Positions 25,607 through 34,280 are shown, counted from the stretch's first letter. The stretch: DNA of 64,000 nucleotides from Paenibacillus solanacearum (GCF_910593845.1 NZ_CAJVAS010000010.1:124001-188000), one strand, 5' to 3'. Program-made: numbers and translations. Notes: generated from the letters alone by a model not told the origin.

Positions 25607-26629
25607 TTAGGGCAGCATGGCTATGATTTGTTCGACGGCATCGTCCAGCGTGTCGGCCTGCACACGGGCCGGTTCGTGGGCATACCGGCTCTCGGAATGC
25701 TCGTACCGTGGATCGTAGTAATATTCCAGCAGCAGCGCGATCGCTTCCTCGAATTGATTGAGCAGCAGATGACGCTCAATCGCCGCCGATATCGGCGTAT
25801 GAATACGCCTGCGTATATGTTCGAATGCTGCTAAGCACTCGTCCTTGTGTTCGTGCGGATGATAATCGTCCGTAATGTGCCGTACCCGTTCGACTAAGGG
25901 CATGTCGACCATGATCGGCTTGCCCTGCTCCTTCTTCCGCACCAGAAATTCAGGCAGCACTGCTTTGCCGACCCGGCGGCTCTCCGCCTCGACCAAAATG
26001 TACGGCTTTTCGTTCAGACGCAGCAGCTCGTGCGCCAGCAGCGATTCGAACGTCTTCTGGTTATTCGGTTTCAGGCCGATTTGACCGAAGATCGAGCCTC
26101 GATGTCCGGCCAGGTGCTCCAGATCCAGAACCGGGTACCCGCGCTCGGCCAGCTTACGCAAAATCAGCGTCTTGCCCGTTCCGGTATTGCCGCCGATGAC
26201 GATCATTTCCGGCTTCAGCTCGAACGAATCGAGCAAGCCGGTAACCCATTGCCGATAGGCGCGAATGCCTCCGGCAAGCCGGTATACACGAATGCCCATC
26301 AAGGAGAGCAGCGTCGCCGATGTCCGGCTGCGCATGCCGCCCCGCCAGCAGAACACCGCCTTGCGCGGCTCGATCGACTCAAACTCGCGGATGAACGCCG
26401 GAAGCTTAGCCGAGACGATCTCAAGCCCGCGCTGCTTGGCCGCCTCGATGCTCACCTGCTTGTAGATCGTCCCGATCTCCGCCCGCTCCTCGTTCGTAAA
26501 GAACGGTATGTTACTGCTTCCGGGGATGGTAAATTCTTCGTATTCTCCGGGAGAACGGACATCGATCAGCGCCAGCTCCCGTTTGTTTTGCAGCTCCAGC
26601 AGTTCGTGCACTTGGATGTCTTGAAACAA
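25607..26629 (-). CDS. mnmH: tRNA 2-selenouridine synthase
   Basis: The 340-residue protein has an N-terminal rhodanese domain with active cysteine C94 (FCWRGGMRS) and a C-terminal P-loop domain (GGNTGTGKT, 146-154). This is SelU/YbbB, which swaps sulfur for selenium in the wobble 2-thiouridine of tRNAs for Lys, Glu and Gln using selenophosphate. The TTG start has AGGAGCG about 9 bases upstream. The selenophosphate synthase gene lies directly upstream in the same direction. Confidence 0.95.
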   Translation of the reverse strand: MFQDIQVHELLELQNKRELALIDVRSPGEYEEFTIPGSSNIPFFTNEERAEIGTIYKQVSIEAAKQRGLEIVSAKLPAFIREFESIEPRKAVFCWRGGMRSRTSATLLSLMGIRVYRLAGGIRAYRQWVTGLLDSFELKPEMIVIGGNTGTGKTLILRKLAERGYPVLDLEHLAGHRGSIFGQIGLKPNNQKTFESLLAHELLRLNEKPYILVEAESRRVGKAVLPEFLVRKKEQGKPIMVDMPLVERVRHITDDYHPHEHKDECLAAFEHIRRRIHTPISAAIERHLLLNQFEEAIALLLEYYYDPRYEHSESRYAHEPARVQADTLDDAVEQIIAMLP

Positions 26630-26718
26630 AAAGGCTCGCTCCTTTTATGAAATAACTGTACAATCGCTTCGATAGCTTGCGGCAATCGGCGTGCGATCAG
26701 ACGAATCAAGTCTATCGA

Positions 26719-27780
26719 TTACAAGGACGGCTCCACGCGGATCTCGCCCGGATGATCGGAGACCGTCTCGCCAATGATCGCCGCTTCTACGCCCGCGCCG
26801 CGCAAATCGACGAGCAGCGCCTCCGCTTTGTCCGCGGCGACGGAGATCAGCAGCCCGCCGGACGTAACCGCATCGCATAAGATCCACTGGTCGATCTGAT
26901 CGATCGACGGCGCGAACGACACGGTGCCCTCCAGATGCGCGAAGTTATTTTTCGTGCCGCCGGGCACGAAGCCCGCTTCCGCCAGCTCACGAACGCGAGG
27001 CAGCACAGGCACTTGAGCTTGGCCGACACGCACGCCGACGCCGCTGCCTTTGGCAAGCTCGGCGGCATGACCGAGCAGGCCAAAGCCGGTCACGTCCGTG
27101 CAGCCGTGCACGTCGTACGGCTCCATCATTTCGGCCGCCGTTTTGTTCAGTGTCGTCATCACCTTCGTCACCCGCGCAATCTCTTCTTCGCTCAAGGCGT
27201 CCTTCTTGATCGAGGTCGTCAAGATGCCGACCCCGATCGGCTTCGTCAGTATCAGCTTGTCTCCAGGCTTGGCTCCGGTATTCGTCTTGGCTTTAGCCGG
27301 ATGAACGAGGCCGGTGACGGCAAGCCCGAACTTCGGCTCATTGTCGTCGATGGAATGGCCGCCTACGAGCGTCGCGCCCGCTTCCTTGACTTTATCGCCT
27401 GCTCCGCGGAGAATGTCCGCCAGCACGCTTTTATCCAGTTTCTTGATCGGAAAAGCGACGATATTGAGCACGGTTAACGGTTTGCCGCCCATCGCGTAAA
27501 TATCGCTGAGCGCGTTGGCCGCAGCGACCTGGCCGAAGGCATACGGATCGTCGACAATCGGCGTGAAGAAGTCCACCGTCTGGACTAAAGCCAGTTCGTC
27601 CGTCAGTTTGTATACCCCGGCATCGTCGCTCGTATCGAGCCCGACAAGCAGGTTCGGATTGGGTTCGGCCGGAGGCAGCGTGCGAATCACTTGATGCAGA
27701 TCGGCCGGACCGATCTTGCAGCCGCAGCCGCCCTTCGTGGAATAAGAAGTCAGCTTGATTTTCTCGCTCGTCGACATCAT
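26719..27780 (-). CDS. selD: Selenide, water dikinase (selenophosphate synthase)
   Basis: The 353-residue protein has the GGCGCK active loop (C19, C21) with cysteine rather than selenocysteine. It also has the ATP-binding DDAGVYKL and TVDFFTPIVDDP regions, and GGHSIDDNEPKFGLAVTG. It makes selenophosphate from selenide and ATP. With SelU beside it and no selA, selB or selC seen in the window, the selenium is probably used for tRNA 2-selenouridine. The ATG-ATG start follows AAGGGAG by 8 bases. Confidence 0.96.
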   Translation of the reverse strand: MMSTSEKIKLTSYSTKGGCGCKIGPADLHQVIRTLPPAEPNPNLLVGLDTSDDAGVYKLTDELALVQTVDFFTPIVDDPYAFGQVAAANALSDIYAMGGKPLTVLNIVAFPIKKLDKSVLADILRGAGDKVKEAGATLVGGHSIDDNEPKFGLAVTGLVHPAKAKTNTGAKPGDKLILTKPIGVGILTTSIKKDALSEEEIARVTKVMTTLNKTAAEMMEPYDVHGCTDVTGFGLLGHAAELAKGSGVGVRVGQAQVPVLPRVRELAEAGFVPGGTKNNFAHLEGTVSFAPSIDQIDQWILCDAVTSGGLLISVAADKAEALLVDLRGAGVEAAIIGETVSDHPGEIRVEPSL

Positions 27781-28082
27781 AGATCGTCTCCCTTGCTTTA
27801 TAATGTATCGGACAACACATCGGCCCGCATCTGGCTCAGTTACCGAATGGTCCTGCGTTCTCCGGCGCTGCGATGCGGATCAGGACGCCGCTTCGTCTTT
27901 CCCTGAAGACGAATGGCCCGTCTATTTTCGCTAACTTACAGATTATCATAGATAGCCCGTAAAAAAAAGCAATCGGCAGGTTCGCCAAACAGCGCATGCC
28001 GGCATCGATAAATCGTGGTGAAGCTTGGCAACCAGTGATATAATGAACGTATGCGACTAAGAATGAGGCGGAGGACAACACA
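27781..28082. other. Divergent intergenic region selD/eda
   Basis: It contains a TATAAT box near 28036 with a weak TGGTGA upstream at about 17 bases that may drive eda. No tRNA-Sec or other RNA was recognised. Confidence 0.4.
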
Positions 28083-28718
28083 ATGAATCGTGAACAAGGC
28101 TTGAAGCTCATCGAAGCAGTGAAAATCATCGCGATCGTACGCGGCGTTGAAGAACAACATATTGCCGGTGTGGCCGAAGCTCTACGGGACGGCGGCATTC
28201 CGATCATGGAAGTGACGCTGAATACGGAAGGCGCGCTCGGGATGATCGGGCGGCTGCAGCAACAATACGGCGACTCCATGTACATCGGCGCCGGCACCGT
28301 GCTCGACGTCGAGGATGCAAAGCGCGCGCTGGACGCAGGCGCATCGTATCTCGTGACACCGAATACGGATGAAGAAGTCATCCGTTATGCCGTAGAACGC
28401 GGGGCACCGATCTTCCCCGGCGCTATGACGCCGACGGAAGTAGTCAAAGCGTGGAAAGCCGGCGCAACGGCGATCAAAATATTCCCGGGCGCGAGTCTCG
28501 GACTCGGGTATTTGAAAGAAGTCATGGCCCCGCTCAATCATATTCCGATGATGGCGGTCGGCGGCGTGAATGAAGACAACATCGGCGAATTTATGCGAAT
28601 CGGCTGTTATGGCGTAGGCATCGGCGGTTCGCTCGTGAACTTGAAAGAAATCGGAGCCGGCCATTTTGACTGGGTTCGCGAGAAAGCGGCCCGGCTGGTT
28701 GAACGCTCGAAAATTTAA
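28083..28718 (+). CDS. eda: KDPG/KHG aldolase
   Basis: The 211-residue class I aldolase has the Schiff-base lysine K132 (AIKIFPGAS), E43 (MEVTLNT) and R20 (IVRG) expected in 2-keto-3-deoxy-6-phosphogluconate/4-hydroxy-2-oxoglutarate aldolases. It splits KDPG to pyruvate and glyceraldehyde-3-phosphate in Entner-Doudoroff or uronate catabolism. The usual kinase partner (KdgK) is not adjacent, so it stands alone. GGAGG lies before the ATG, and a strong terminator follows. Confidence 0.93.
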   Translation: MNREQGLKLIEAVKIIAIVRGVEEQHIAGVAEALRDGGIPIMEVTLNTEGALGMIGRLQQQYGDSMYIGAGTVLDVEDAKRALDAGASYLVTPNTDEEVIRYAVERGAPIFPGAMTPTEVVKAWKAGATAIKIFPGASLGLGYLKEVMAPLNHIPMMAVGGVNEDNIGEFMRIGCYGVGIGGSLVNLKEIGAGHFDWVREKAARLVERSKI

Positions 28719-28739
28719 TCTTGATATAATTCCATAAAG

Positions 28740-28774
28740 AAGGGCGGTTCCTCGCAGTCGAGGGCCGCCCTTTC
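28740..28774. terminator. Bidirectional terminator
   Basis: AAGGGCGG-CCTCG and CGAGG-CCGCCCTTT pair with small bulges between the convergent eda and FAD-protein genes. Confidence 0.85.
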
Positions 28775-28779
28775 GTATG

Positions 28780-29352
28780 CTACGCTTTTTTCATGACATC
28801 GTGATCCACGTAACGCTCGCCGTTCAGCTCGCTGATGACGTTGATCGCCACTTTCGCTCCGTCGCCGGCCGTAATAATCGTATGCACGGATACGCCGGCC
28901 GCCGTTCCGGCCGCCCAAATCCCCGCCACGTTCGTCTTGCCGCTGGCATCGGTCTCCAATACCGTCTTGATCCGCGGCTCCGTACCGGGCTTCGTATTCA
29001 CGCCGATCGTTTCAGCCAGGTCCACCATCAATCCCGTGGCAAGAATGACATGCTTGGCCTCATAGCTGTTGCCGCCTTCGGTTTGCAGCTGGAACCCTTC
29101 GCCTGCTTTGGTCACGTTCGTCACTTTATCCTGAACGAGCTCGGCGCCGAACTTCGCAGCCTGCTTCTTGCCGATGTCCACCAGATCGGGACCGGTGATT
29201 TCCAGAACACCGTAATGATTTTCAACCCAAGCGCGTTTCGTAATGCTTTGGTCGCTGTCGACGACCAGCGTTTTCTTTCCGGCCTTTGCAGCAAACAGTG
29301 CCGCGCTCGCTCCCGCCGGACCGGCACCTACAATAGCAATATCATAAGACAT
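28780..29352 (-). CDS. Single-domain FAD oxidoreductase, thioredoxin-reductase-like
   Basis: The 190-residue protein has the FAD-binding Rossmann motif IVGAGPAGASAAL at 5-17 and the ILATGLM and GIWAAGTAAG motifs of the TrxB family. It lacks the inserted NADPH domain with the CxxC pair, so it is about 60% of a normal thioredoxin reductase. Short forms like this are widespread in Bacillales; their partner and substrate are unknown. AAAGGGGAAG precedes the ATG. Confidence 0.82.
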   Translation of the reverse strand: MSYDIAIVGAGPAGASAALFAAKAGKKTLVVDSDQSITKRAWVENHYGVLEITGPDLVDIGKKQAAKFGAELVQDKVTNVTKAGEGFQLQTEGGNSYEAKHVILATGLMVDLAETIGVNTKPGTEPRIKTVLETDASGKTNVAGIWAAGTAAGVSVHTIITAGDGAKVAINVISELNGERYVDHDVMKKA

Positions 29353-29799
29353 GGTTCATCTTCCCCTTTCCATTATGTCGAACGCGCATGAAGTTGCGCA
29401 GGTTCGCTTAGGTATGATTGACAGGAATCAAGATAAGGTTACGAATGATAACCAGCTTTCATATGATAAGAACACATCATGTCCATTATCGGCGATCTCC
29501 AATCCATTGTCAAATTCAGGGAATCGAGGCTCCAAGCGTCGAATTTGCCAGTTCGCAGCCGTTTCGAAAAAGCGCGATCGCGACGTTCAAAAAAAATTGA
29601 ACCGGTTCTCGTTTCCGTTCGTCAATTACGTTGGGAATCGTGTCGAAGCAGGTCGATCGCTTGTCCGTATCGACACAAGATTCGATAGGCAAAAAATTGT
29701 ATAATTACTTTACATACGTAATTTTCATGTAACCTTTTGCCATCCTTTTTACGTTATAATAATAGACAGTGTTCGACAGGCACGATAAGGAGGCTTAAC
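29353..29799. other. Intergenic region before the LCP gene
   Basis: It holds an exact inverted repeat GTTCAA-A6-TTGAAC at 29585..29602 and a promoter for the LCP gene. A 117-codon plus-strand frame lacks a ribosome site and is not accepted. Confidence 0.45.
29737..29765 (+). promoter_or_regulatory. Probable sigma-A promoter of the LCP gene
   Basis: TTGCCA and TAATAG are separated by exactly 17 bases, 35 bases before the ATG; a TATAAT at 29755 overlaps. Confidence 0.6.
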
Positions 29800-30945
29800 A
29801 TGCCCGCACCCAAACCCAGAAAGAAGCGGTCGAAATTTCTGAAAACCGCCTTGATCTGTTTGACCGTAGTATGCGCCGGAGCCGGCGGATATAGCGCCTA
29901 TCTCGTCTATCAGGCGAATCATGCATTGAAGCAGATGTCTGCAGGACCTGCCGACTTGAGCGAAGCACCGCCCATTACCACCACCCCGATCTCCGGAAAA
30001 ACACCGACGGGCAACGAATGGAGACCGATGACGTTTTTGCTGACAGGTGTCGATCATCGCGCAGGCAGCGGCGGGAGCATGAATGCCGACGTATTGATGC
30101 TTGTCGCGTTAAATCCGCAAACCCGCTCCGCCACGATTCTCTCCATTCCCCGGGATATGGAGCTGAAGCCGAAGGAGTTTGGTCTGTCCTCGCAAAAAAT
30201 CAATTATTATTACGCCTATTATTACAATCAAAATAAAGATACGGCGATATCCAAAACGAAAGCATTGTTCAGCCGCATGTTCGACCTGCCGATCGACTAC
30301 ATGGCCGTCGTCGATTTCGACGGATTTCGCGATGTCGTCGACGCCCTGAACGGCGTCAAAGTGGACGTCGATATGGATATGCGTTATGTAGACGACGAGG
30401 ACGGAACGAACATTAACCTGAAGAAAGGGCTGCAGACGCTGGACGGCAAGCAGACCCTCGATTTCTTGCGATATCGCAAATCGAATCGCGGAACGGCGGA
30501 GTCCTCCGATATCGCCCGCAATCAAAGGCAGCAGCAAGTACTGAACGAGCTGCTGAACAAGATGACTTCCTTCAGCGGCATCGCCCAGTGGGGAGATATG
30601 CTGGAAATTGCAGGCCGCAGTGTGAAAACCGATATCCCGGCAGATCAGCTGCGAAACTTCGTGCTCAATTTCTCGAAGCTGAAGCCGAGCACGATCGACT
30701 TTATCCATTTGAACGGAGATTGGATCAGTCCTTTCATCGTTCCGAAAGTATCGGATCTGCGCGAGGCGATCGATGCGCTACACGCACAAACGGAGCAGAC
30801 GGGTGACCTCCTCCCGTCCGGAGGCGGCACGACGGTATCCGAAGCAACGTATGACCGGCTGATGGAACGGTTCCGGCTCGAGCCGGACAAGAAAGCTTCC
30901 TCCCCCTCCTCCGCCGCAAGGACGATCAACCGCGCTACATATTAA
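29800..30945 (+). CDS. LytR-CpsA-Psr family wall polymer ligase
   Basis: The 381-residue protein has one N-terminal helix (ALICLTVVCAGAGGYSAYLVY) and an extracellular LCP domain (about 75-250) with FLLTGVDHRAG, SIPRDMEL, YMAVVDFDGFRDVVDALNGV and FLRYRKSNRG...DIARNQRQQ. LCP enzymes move teichoic acid or polysaccharide from a lipid carrier to peptidoglycan; the listed Asp and Arg residues bind the pyrophosphate. AAGGAGG stands 6 bases before the ATG at 29800; the upstream in-frame ATG has no site. Confidence 0.93.
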   Translation: MPAPKPRKKRSKFLKTALICLTVVCAGAGGYSAYLVYQANHALKQMSAGPADLSEAPPITTTPISGKTPTGNEWRPMTFLLTGVDHRAGSGGSMNADVLMLVALNPQTRSATILSIPRDMELKPKEFGLSSQKINYYYAYYYNQNKDTAISKTKALFSRMFDLPIDYMAVVDFDGFRDVVDALNGVKVDVDMDMRYVDDEDGTNINLKKGLQTLDGKQTLDFLRYRKSNRGTAESSDIARNQRQQQVLNELLNKMTSFSGIAQWGDMLEIAGRSVKTDIPADQLRNFVLNFSKLKPSTIDFIHLNGDWISPFIVPKVSDLREAIDALHAQTEQTGDLLPSGGGTTVSEATYDRLMERFRLEPDKKASSPSSAARTINRATY

Positions 30946-31034
30946 GGCGAGCGCAGCCTTACCAGTTGATTCATTAGCCAAGTTACGCTATGATAAAGCT
31001 ACCTTATTCATACGGAAAAGAGCATACTTCTGTT

Positions 31035-31129
31035 TTCTAGGGTTCCGCGATGAGGCATCATCGGCTGGTCCAAGGGGAAACGCACCGGCCTTGCCCGCCG
31101 GTGACACGGAGGGACAAAAGCCCGGGAGG
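31035..31129 (+). ncRNA. Guanidine-I (ykkC) riboswitch aptamer
   Basis: The conserved ykkC pieces occur in order: CTAGGGTTCCGC, CATCGGCTGGTCC with a following AAGGGGAAAC, then ACACGGAGGGACAAAAGCC ending in CCGGGAG. The downstream genes are guanidinium exporters, the usual partners. Confidence 0.93.
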
Positions 31130-31168
31130 ATATCACGAGAGTGATATCTTTCCCGGGCTTTTCTTTTC
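31119..31168 (+). terminator. Riboswitch-controlled terminator
   Basis: GCCCGGGA and TCCCGGGC pair, enclosing a second perfect hairpin GATATCAC/GTGATATC, followed by TTTTCTTTTC. The 5' arm is shared with the 3' end of the guanidine aptamer, so ligand binding should block the terminator. Confidence 0.88.
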
Positions 31169-31230
31169 GGTAAGTAAGGGTACATTAGGGGTGACATCAT
31201 CCATCGATGCATCGCAAGGAGGAATGAACA

Positions 31231-31569
31231 ATGAATCGCAATTGGTCCATGGTTTTCATTGCCGGATTATTTGAAATCGCCTGGGTGATCGGGCTGAAGC
31301 ATTCTAGCAACACGATCAGCTGGCTGGGTACCATCATCGCCATTCTGATCAGTATGGATCTGCTCATACGGGCGTCCAAACGACTTCCCGTCGGAACCAC
31401 CTACGCCGTATTTACCGGCATCGGCACTTCGGGAACCGTCATTACGGAAATGGTCGTCTTCGGTGAGCCGTTTAAAATAGCGAAGCTGCTGCTCATCCTG
31501 CTGCTCGTTACCGGGGTCATCGGCTTAAAGGTCATTACAGGCAAGTCTTCGGCGAAGGAGGTGCAGTAA
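31231..31569 (+). CDS. gdx: Guanidinium exporter subunit, SMR family (YkkC-like)
   Basis: The 112-residue protein has four helices with the conserved membrane glutamate (AGLFEIAWVIGLKHS, E14) and SRxxxGT-type loop (RLPVGTTYAVFTGIGT). It is a small multidrug resistance protein of the Gdx subgroup that exchanges guanidinium for protons. AAGGAGG lies 7 bases before the ATG. It is 2 bases from the second SMR gene, so the two form a heterodimer-type pair under the guanidine riboswitch. Confidence 0.93.
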   Translation: MNRNWSMVFIAGLFEIAWVIGLKHSSNTISWLGTIIAILISMDLLIRASKRLPVGTTYAVFTGIGTSGTVITEMVVFGEPFKIAKLLLILLLVTGVIGLKVITGKSSAKEVQ

Positions 31570-31571
31570 CC

Positions 31572-31886
31572 ATGGCTTGGCTGGCTCTCATATTGGCCGG
31601 AATCTGCGAAGTGATCGGCGTATCCGGCATCAATAAGGTAAATCAATCGAAAAGCTTCACGTCCTATTTGATTTTGATCGGCGGATTTCTGTTCAGCCTC
31701 ATGTTGTTATCGTTCGCCATGAAGACGATCTCCATGGGGACGGCCTATGCGATATGGACCGGCATCGGCACCGTCGGCAGCGCGCTCCTCGGCATGCTGG
31801 TGTATGGGGAATCGAAGGATTGGCGCCGTCTTCTGTTTATCGCCATGGTATTGGCCGCCGCGGTCGGCCTGAAGCTGATCGACTGA
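31572..31886 (+). CDS. Guanidinium exporter partner subunit, SMR family (YkkD-like)
   Basis: The 104-residue four-helix protein carries the matching glutamate (LAGICEVIGVSGINK, E13) and SMGTAYAIWTGIGTVG. It is the second half of the Gdx pair; heterodimeric SMR pairs insert with opposite topology. Its start lies 2 bases past the first gene's stop and uses an SD (AAGGAGG) inside that gene's last codons. Confidence 0.92.
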   Translation: MAWLALILAGICEVIGVSGINKVNQSKSFTSYLILIGGFLFSLMLLSFAMKTISMGTAYAIWTGIGTVGSALLGMLVYGESKDWRRLLFIAMVLAAAVGLKLID

Positions 31887-31992
31887 GCCGTACACGTTGG
31901 AAAATCACATTATGGCTGCATGGAAAGGCGAATAAACAGATGCACCCCATCCATATTATGGTATTATAATGGTAATAAGAAGGAGGAGATCA

Positions 31993-32418
31993 ATGAAAAA
32001 AATGCATCCCTCTGTTGCAGGCATAGTCATTCTCGCGATGATATGGCCGCTAAACATGGTCTGTACATTGGCGGAAAACAGCAATGTCAAGGTAACGTTC
32101 CTATTGGCTACGACGTTACTCGTGACAGCCGGATTACTTTTCAGTCTTTTTGGTCTGAAATACGCCAGACACGGCTATACGTACTCTCAAAGCAAAGTTC
32201 AAATCCTCTATATGCTGCTCGGAGGACTCGGTATTTTGTTCCATTCGTTTTTGTACGTCTTTTTCGTTATATACTGTTTGGCCGTATCGGGCTCCGTCAA
32301 TACATGGCTTGGTTTAATCGCCTTCGTTCTAGTTATCATTGTCCCCGCGCTGATTGGATATAAAACCTCAGGCGTGTATCCCGTAAGAAAAAGAACCGTA
32401 CGTAAAAACACTGCCTGA
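31993..32418 (+). CDS. Small four-helix membrane protein, unknown
   Basis: The 141-residue protein has about four hydrophobic helices and a basic C-terminal tail (RKRTVRKNTA). It has no recognised family. The ATG at 31993 is chosen because AAGGAGGAG stands 5 bases upstream. It stands alone between the Gdx pair and the tRNA synthetase. Confidence 0.75.
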   Translation: MKKMHPSVAGIVILAMIWPLNMVCTLAENSNVKVTFLLATTLLVTAGLLFSLFGLKYARHGYTYSQSKVQILYMLLGGLGILFHSFLYVFFVIYCLAVSGSVNTWLGLIAFVLVIIVPALIGYKTSGVYPVRKRTVRKNTA

Positions 32419-32446
32419 TGCTAAACTACCCTAATGAGAAATGAAA

Positions 32447-32480
32447 TGATGGAGCAGGCGCCGCAGCGACCTGCTCCATC
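32447..32480. terminator. Hairpin between convergent genes
   Basis: ATGGAGCAGG and CCTGCTCCAT pair perfectly around an 11-base loop; the T-runs are weak on both sides. Confidence 0.6.
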
Positions 32481-32524
32481 TCGTTTCAATTCACACGCGA
32501 AATTATTCGGCTGCCGACTTTCGA

Positions 32525-33832
32525 TTACGGGGCGAGCCGCGTCCGATCCCGCGGAAATGCCGAAGCTTCGCGCACATTGGACTGGCCGAGCAAACGCGAG
32601 GTGAGGCGCTCAAGTCCGATGGCGAACCCTCCATGCGGCGGCATCCCGTAACGAAACACGTCAAGGTAACCGGCAAAATGCTCCGGGTCCAACCCCCGGC
32701 CGCGAATCGAGGAGACGAGCTCCTCGTAATCGTGAATACGCTGGCCTCCGGTCGTGATCTCAAGACCGTTGAAGATCAAGTCGAACGAAGCGGTGAGCGC
32801 GCCGTTCTCAGGTGCCGGCATCGCGTACATCGGGCGAATTTCACGCGGGTACCGCGTGATGAATACGAGCGCCGCCTTGCCGCTTTCCGCCACATGCTGA
32901 CAGATGAGCCGCTCGCCTTCAGGGTCGAGGTCTCCCTTCGGCGATGTCTTGCCATACTTCCGCTCCACGATGCGCTGCGCTTCCGCAACCGGAATGCGCG
33001 GGATGTCATCCGGCAGCCGGATGTCGACGCCGAGCAGAGCCAGCTCCGCTTCGCATTCGGCAGCAACCTTCTCCAGCATATACCGCAGCATCTCCTGCTC
33101 CAAATCCATCAGCTCTTCCTCCGACTGGATAAAGCCCATCTCGACGTCGAGTGAGACATATTCGTTCAGATGGCGGGACGTATTATGTTCCTCCGCCCGG
33201 TATACCGGGGCGATTTCGAACACTCTCTCATAACCGGCGCCGACCATCATTTGCTTGTAAAATTGAGGCGATTGAGCCAAATACGCTTGCCGCCCGAAGT
33301 AATCGACGGGAAACAAGTTGGAGCCTCCCTCGGTCCCCGCCGCGACGATCTTCGGTGTGAAAATTTGAGTGAAGCCGCGACGGCATAAGTAGTCGCGAAA
33401 CGCTCCTGCCAAGGCGGACTGGATGCGGAAAGTCGCATGCAGCCGCGGATGCCGGAGCGACAGTACCCGATGATCGAGCACGGTGTCCAGCCTTGCGCCG
33501 ATCGTCTTTTTGTTGACTTCGAAAGGCAACGGCGCGGCGGCGCTCATGCAGTGAGCAGAGACAGCGCGGATCTCCATCCCGCCGGGCGCTTTCGGCGCGA
33601 GTGCGGCGATGCCGGAGACCGAAAGCACAGATTCCAGGCTGAGCGGCATTTCCGTCAGCTCTCTTTCGAAGACGCATTGGATGATCCCGCTCCGGTCGCG
33701 CACGTTCACAAAGGCCAGCTGGCCGAGATGGCGTATGCTATGAACCCATCCTTGGACGGTTACCGGGCGTTCCACATGCTCGGAGACATGGGCGCAAAGC
33801 ACACGAATGGGCTGTTTGGAATGAATTTCCAT
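32525..33832 (-). CDS. aspS: Aspartyl-tRNA synthetase, archaeal/non-discriminating type
   Basis: The 435-residue class II synthetase has an N-terminal OB fold (VTVQGWVHSIRHLGQLAFVN), motif 2 FEIAPVYRAEEHNT, the flipping loop AQSPQFYKQ and motif 3 GGFAIGLERLTSRLLG. QSPQxYKQ and GLEITTGGQRIHDY point to an AspRS of the archaeal type rather than AsnRS, and the bacterial GAD insertion is absent. Such second AspRS copies often charge both tRNA-Asp and tRNA-Asn. AAAAGGAG lies before the ATG. A T-box and an Asp/Asn-rich leader peptide precede it. Confidence 0.88.
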   Translation of the reverse strand: MEIHSKQPIRVLCAHVSEHVERPVTVQGWVHSIRHLGQLAFVNVRDRSGIIQCVFERELTEMPLSLESVLSVSGIAALAPKAPGGMEIRAVSAHCMSAAAPLPFEVNKKTIGARLDTVLDHRVLSLRHPRLHATFRIQSALAGAFRDYLCRRGFTQIFTPKIVAAGTEGGSNLFPVDYFGRQAYLAQSPQFYKQMMVGAGYERVFEIAPVYRAEEHNTSRHLNEYVSLDVEMGFIQSEEELMDLEQEMLRYMLEKVAAECEAELALLGVDIRLPDDIPRIPVAEAQRIVERKYGKTSPKGDLDPEGERLICQHVAESGKAALVFITRYPREIRPMYAMPAPENGALTASFDLIFNGLEITTGGQRIHDYEELVSSIRGRGLDPEHFAGYLDVFRYGMPPHGGFAIGLERLTSRLLGQSNVREASAFPRDRTRLAP

Positions 33833-33918
33833 GAGTAGACACTCCTTTTATTGTGTTGGGTATGACTTACTGCAAAATTGTTATTGTCGTCATCGTTATC
33901 ATCGTCGCCATCATCCAT
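33760..33918 (-). CDS. Asp/Asn-rich leader peptide overlapping the aspS start
   Basis: An ATG at 33918 with a perfect AGGGAGGTGAT site opens a 52-codon frame. Residues 2-14 are eight Asp, four Asn and one Gly (DDGDDDNDDDNNN). The frame crosses the aspS ribosome site and start in another reading frame and stops at 33760, 73 bases inside aspS. The strong start, the extreme composition matching the downstream enzyme's amino acids, and the overlap suggest translation of this peptide senses Asp-tRNA or Asn-tRNA supply and controls aspS. No homolog is known to me. Confidence 0.65.
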   Translation of the reverse strand: MDDGDDDNDDDNNNFAVSHTQHNKRSVYSWKFIPNSPFVCFAPMSPSMWNAR

Positions 33919-34013
33919 GTGCATCACCTCCCTAATTCGTCTCCACCATTCACGTTGTTCCCGGCAGCGGCATCCCCCGGATGCCCGCGGGAGCCCTCCA
34001 GCGCAGCGCCTAA

Positions 34014-34048
34014 AAAAAACAGAAAAACCCCGTCCCACATAGGGACGA
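34014..34048 (-). terminator. T-box terminator
   Basis: On the minus strand CCTCGTCCC and GGGACGGGG pair around TATGT, followed by TTTTTCTGTTTTTTTT. It is the classical T-box intrinsic terminator. Confidence 0.92.
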
Positions 34049-34274
34049 GGTTGAGTTCGCGGTACCACCCTGATTATCGCGCCAACAAAGCACGATCAGC
34101 TTAAACCCGTAACGCAGGATTGCGTCCGCTCCTACCGGATCGCAGCAAAGCGATCGTTCAGGCGGAACTCGCCGGGGTCTTTCGCCGGTGGCCGCCGCCG
34201 TCCTCCCAGCCATGGGACAGCTCTCTGTGCGCAGCGCGATCCGGTTACTTCTCCGGTTCATCGTTTTGGTGATT
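34049..34274 (-). ncRNA. T-box leader of aspS
   Basis: The minus strand carries the invariant T-box AGGGTGGTACCGCG just before the terminator, an AGAGAG box with stem I (closed by CCGGATCGC/GCGATCCGG), and GAAAGACCCCGG. A plausible specifier is AAC (Asn) at 34156..34158 in the 3' side of stem I; a GAC (Asp) triplet nearby cannot be excluded. Uncharged cognate tRNA would stabilise the antiterminator and let aspS be read. Confidence 0.93.
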
Positions 34275-34280
34275 TCACAT

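Noticed and set aside
27781..28082. tRNA-Sec near selD
   Set aside because: No TPsiC-arm-like sequence or long variable-arm structure was visible.
29585..29602. Perfect GTTCAA-A6-TTGAAC inverted repeat
   Set aside because: Short, far from both flanking promoters and with no partner site; kept only as a note.
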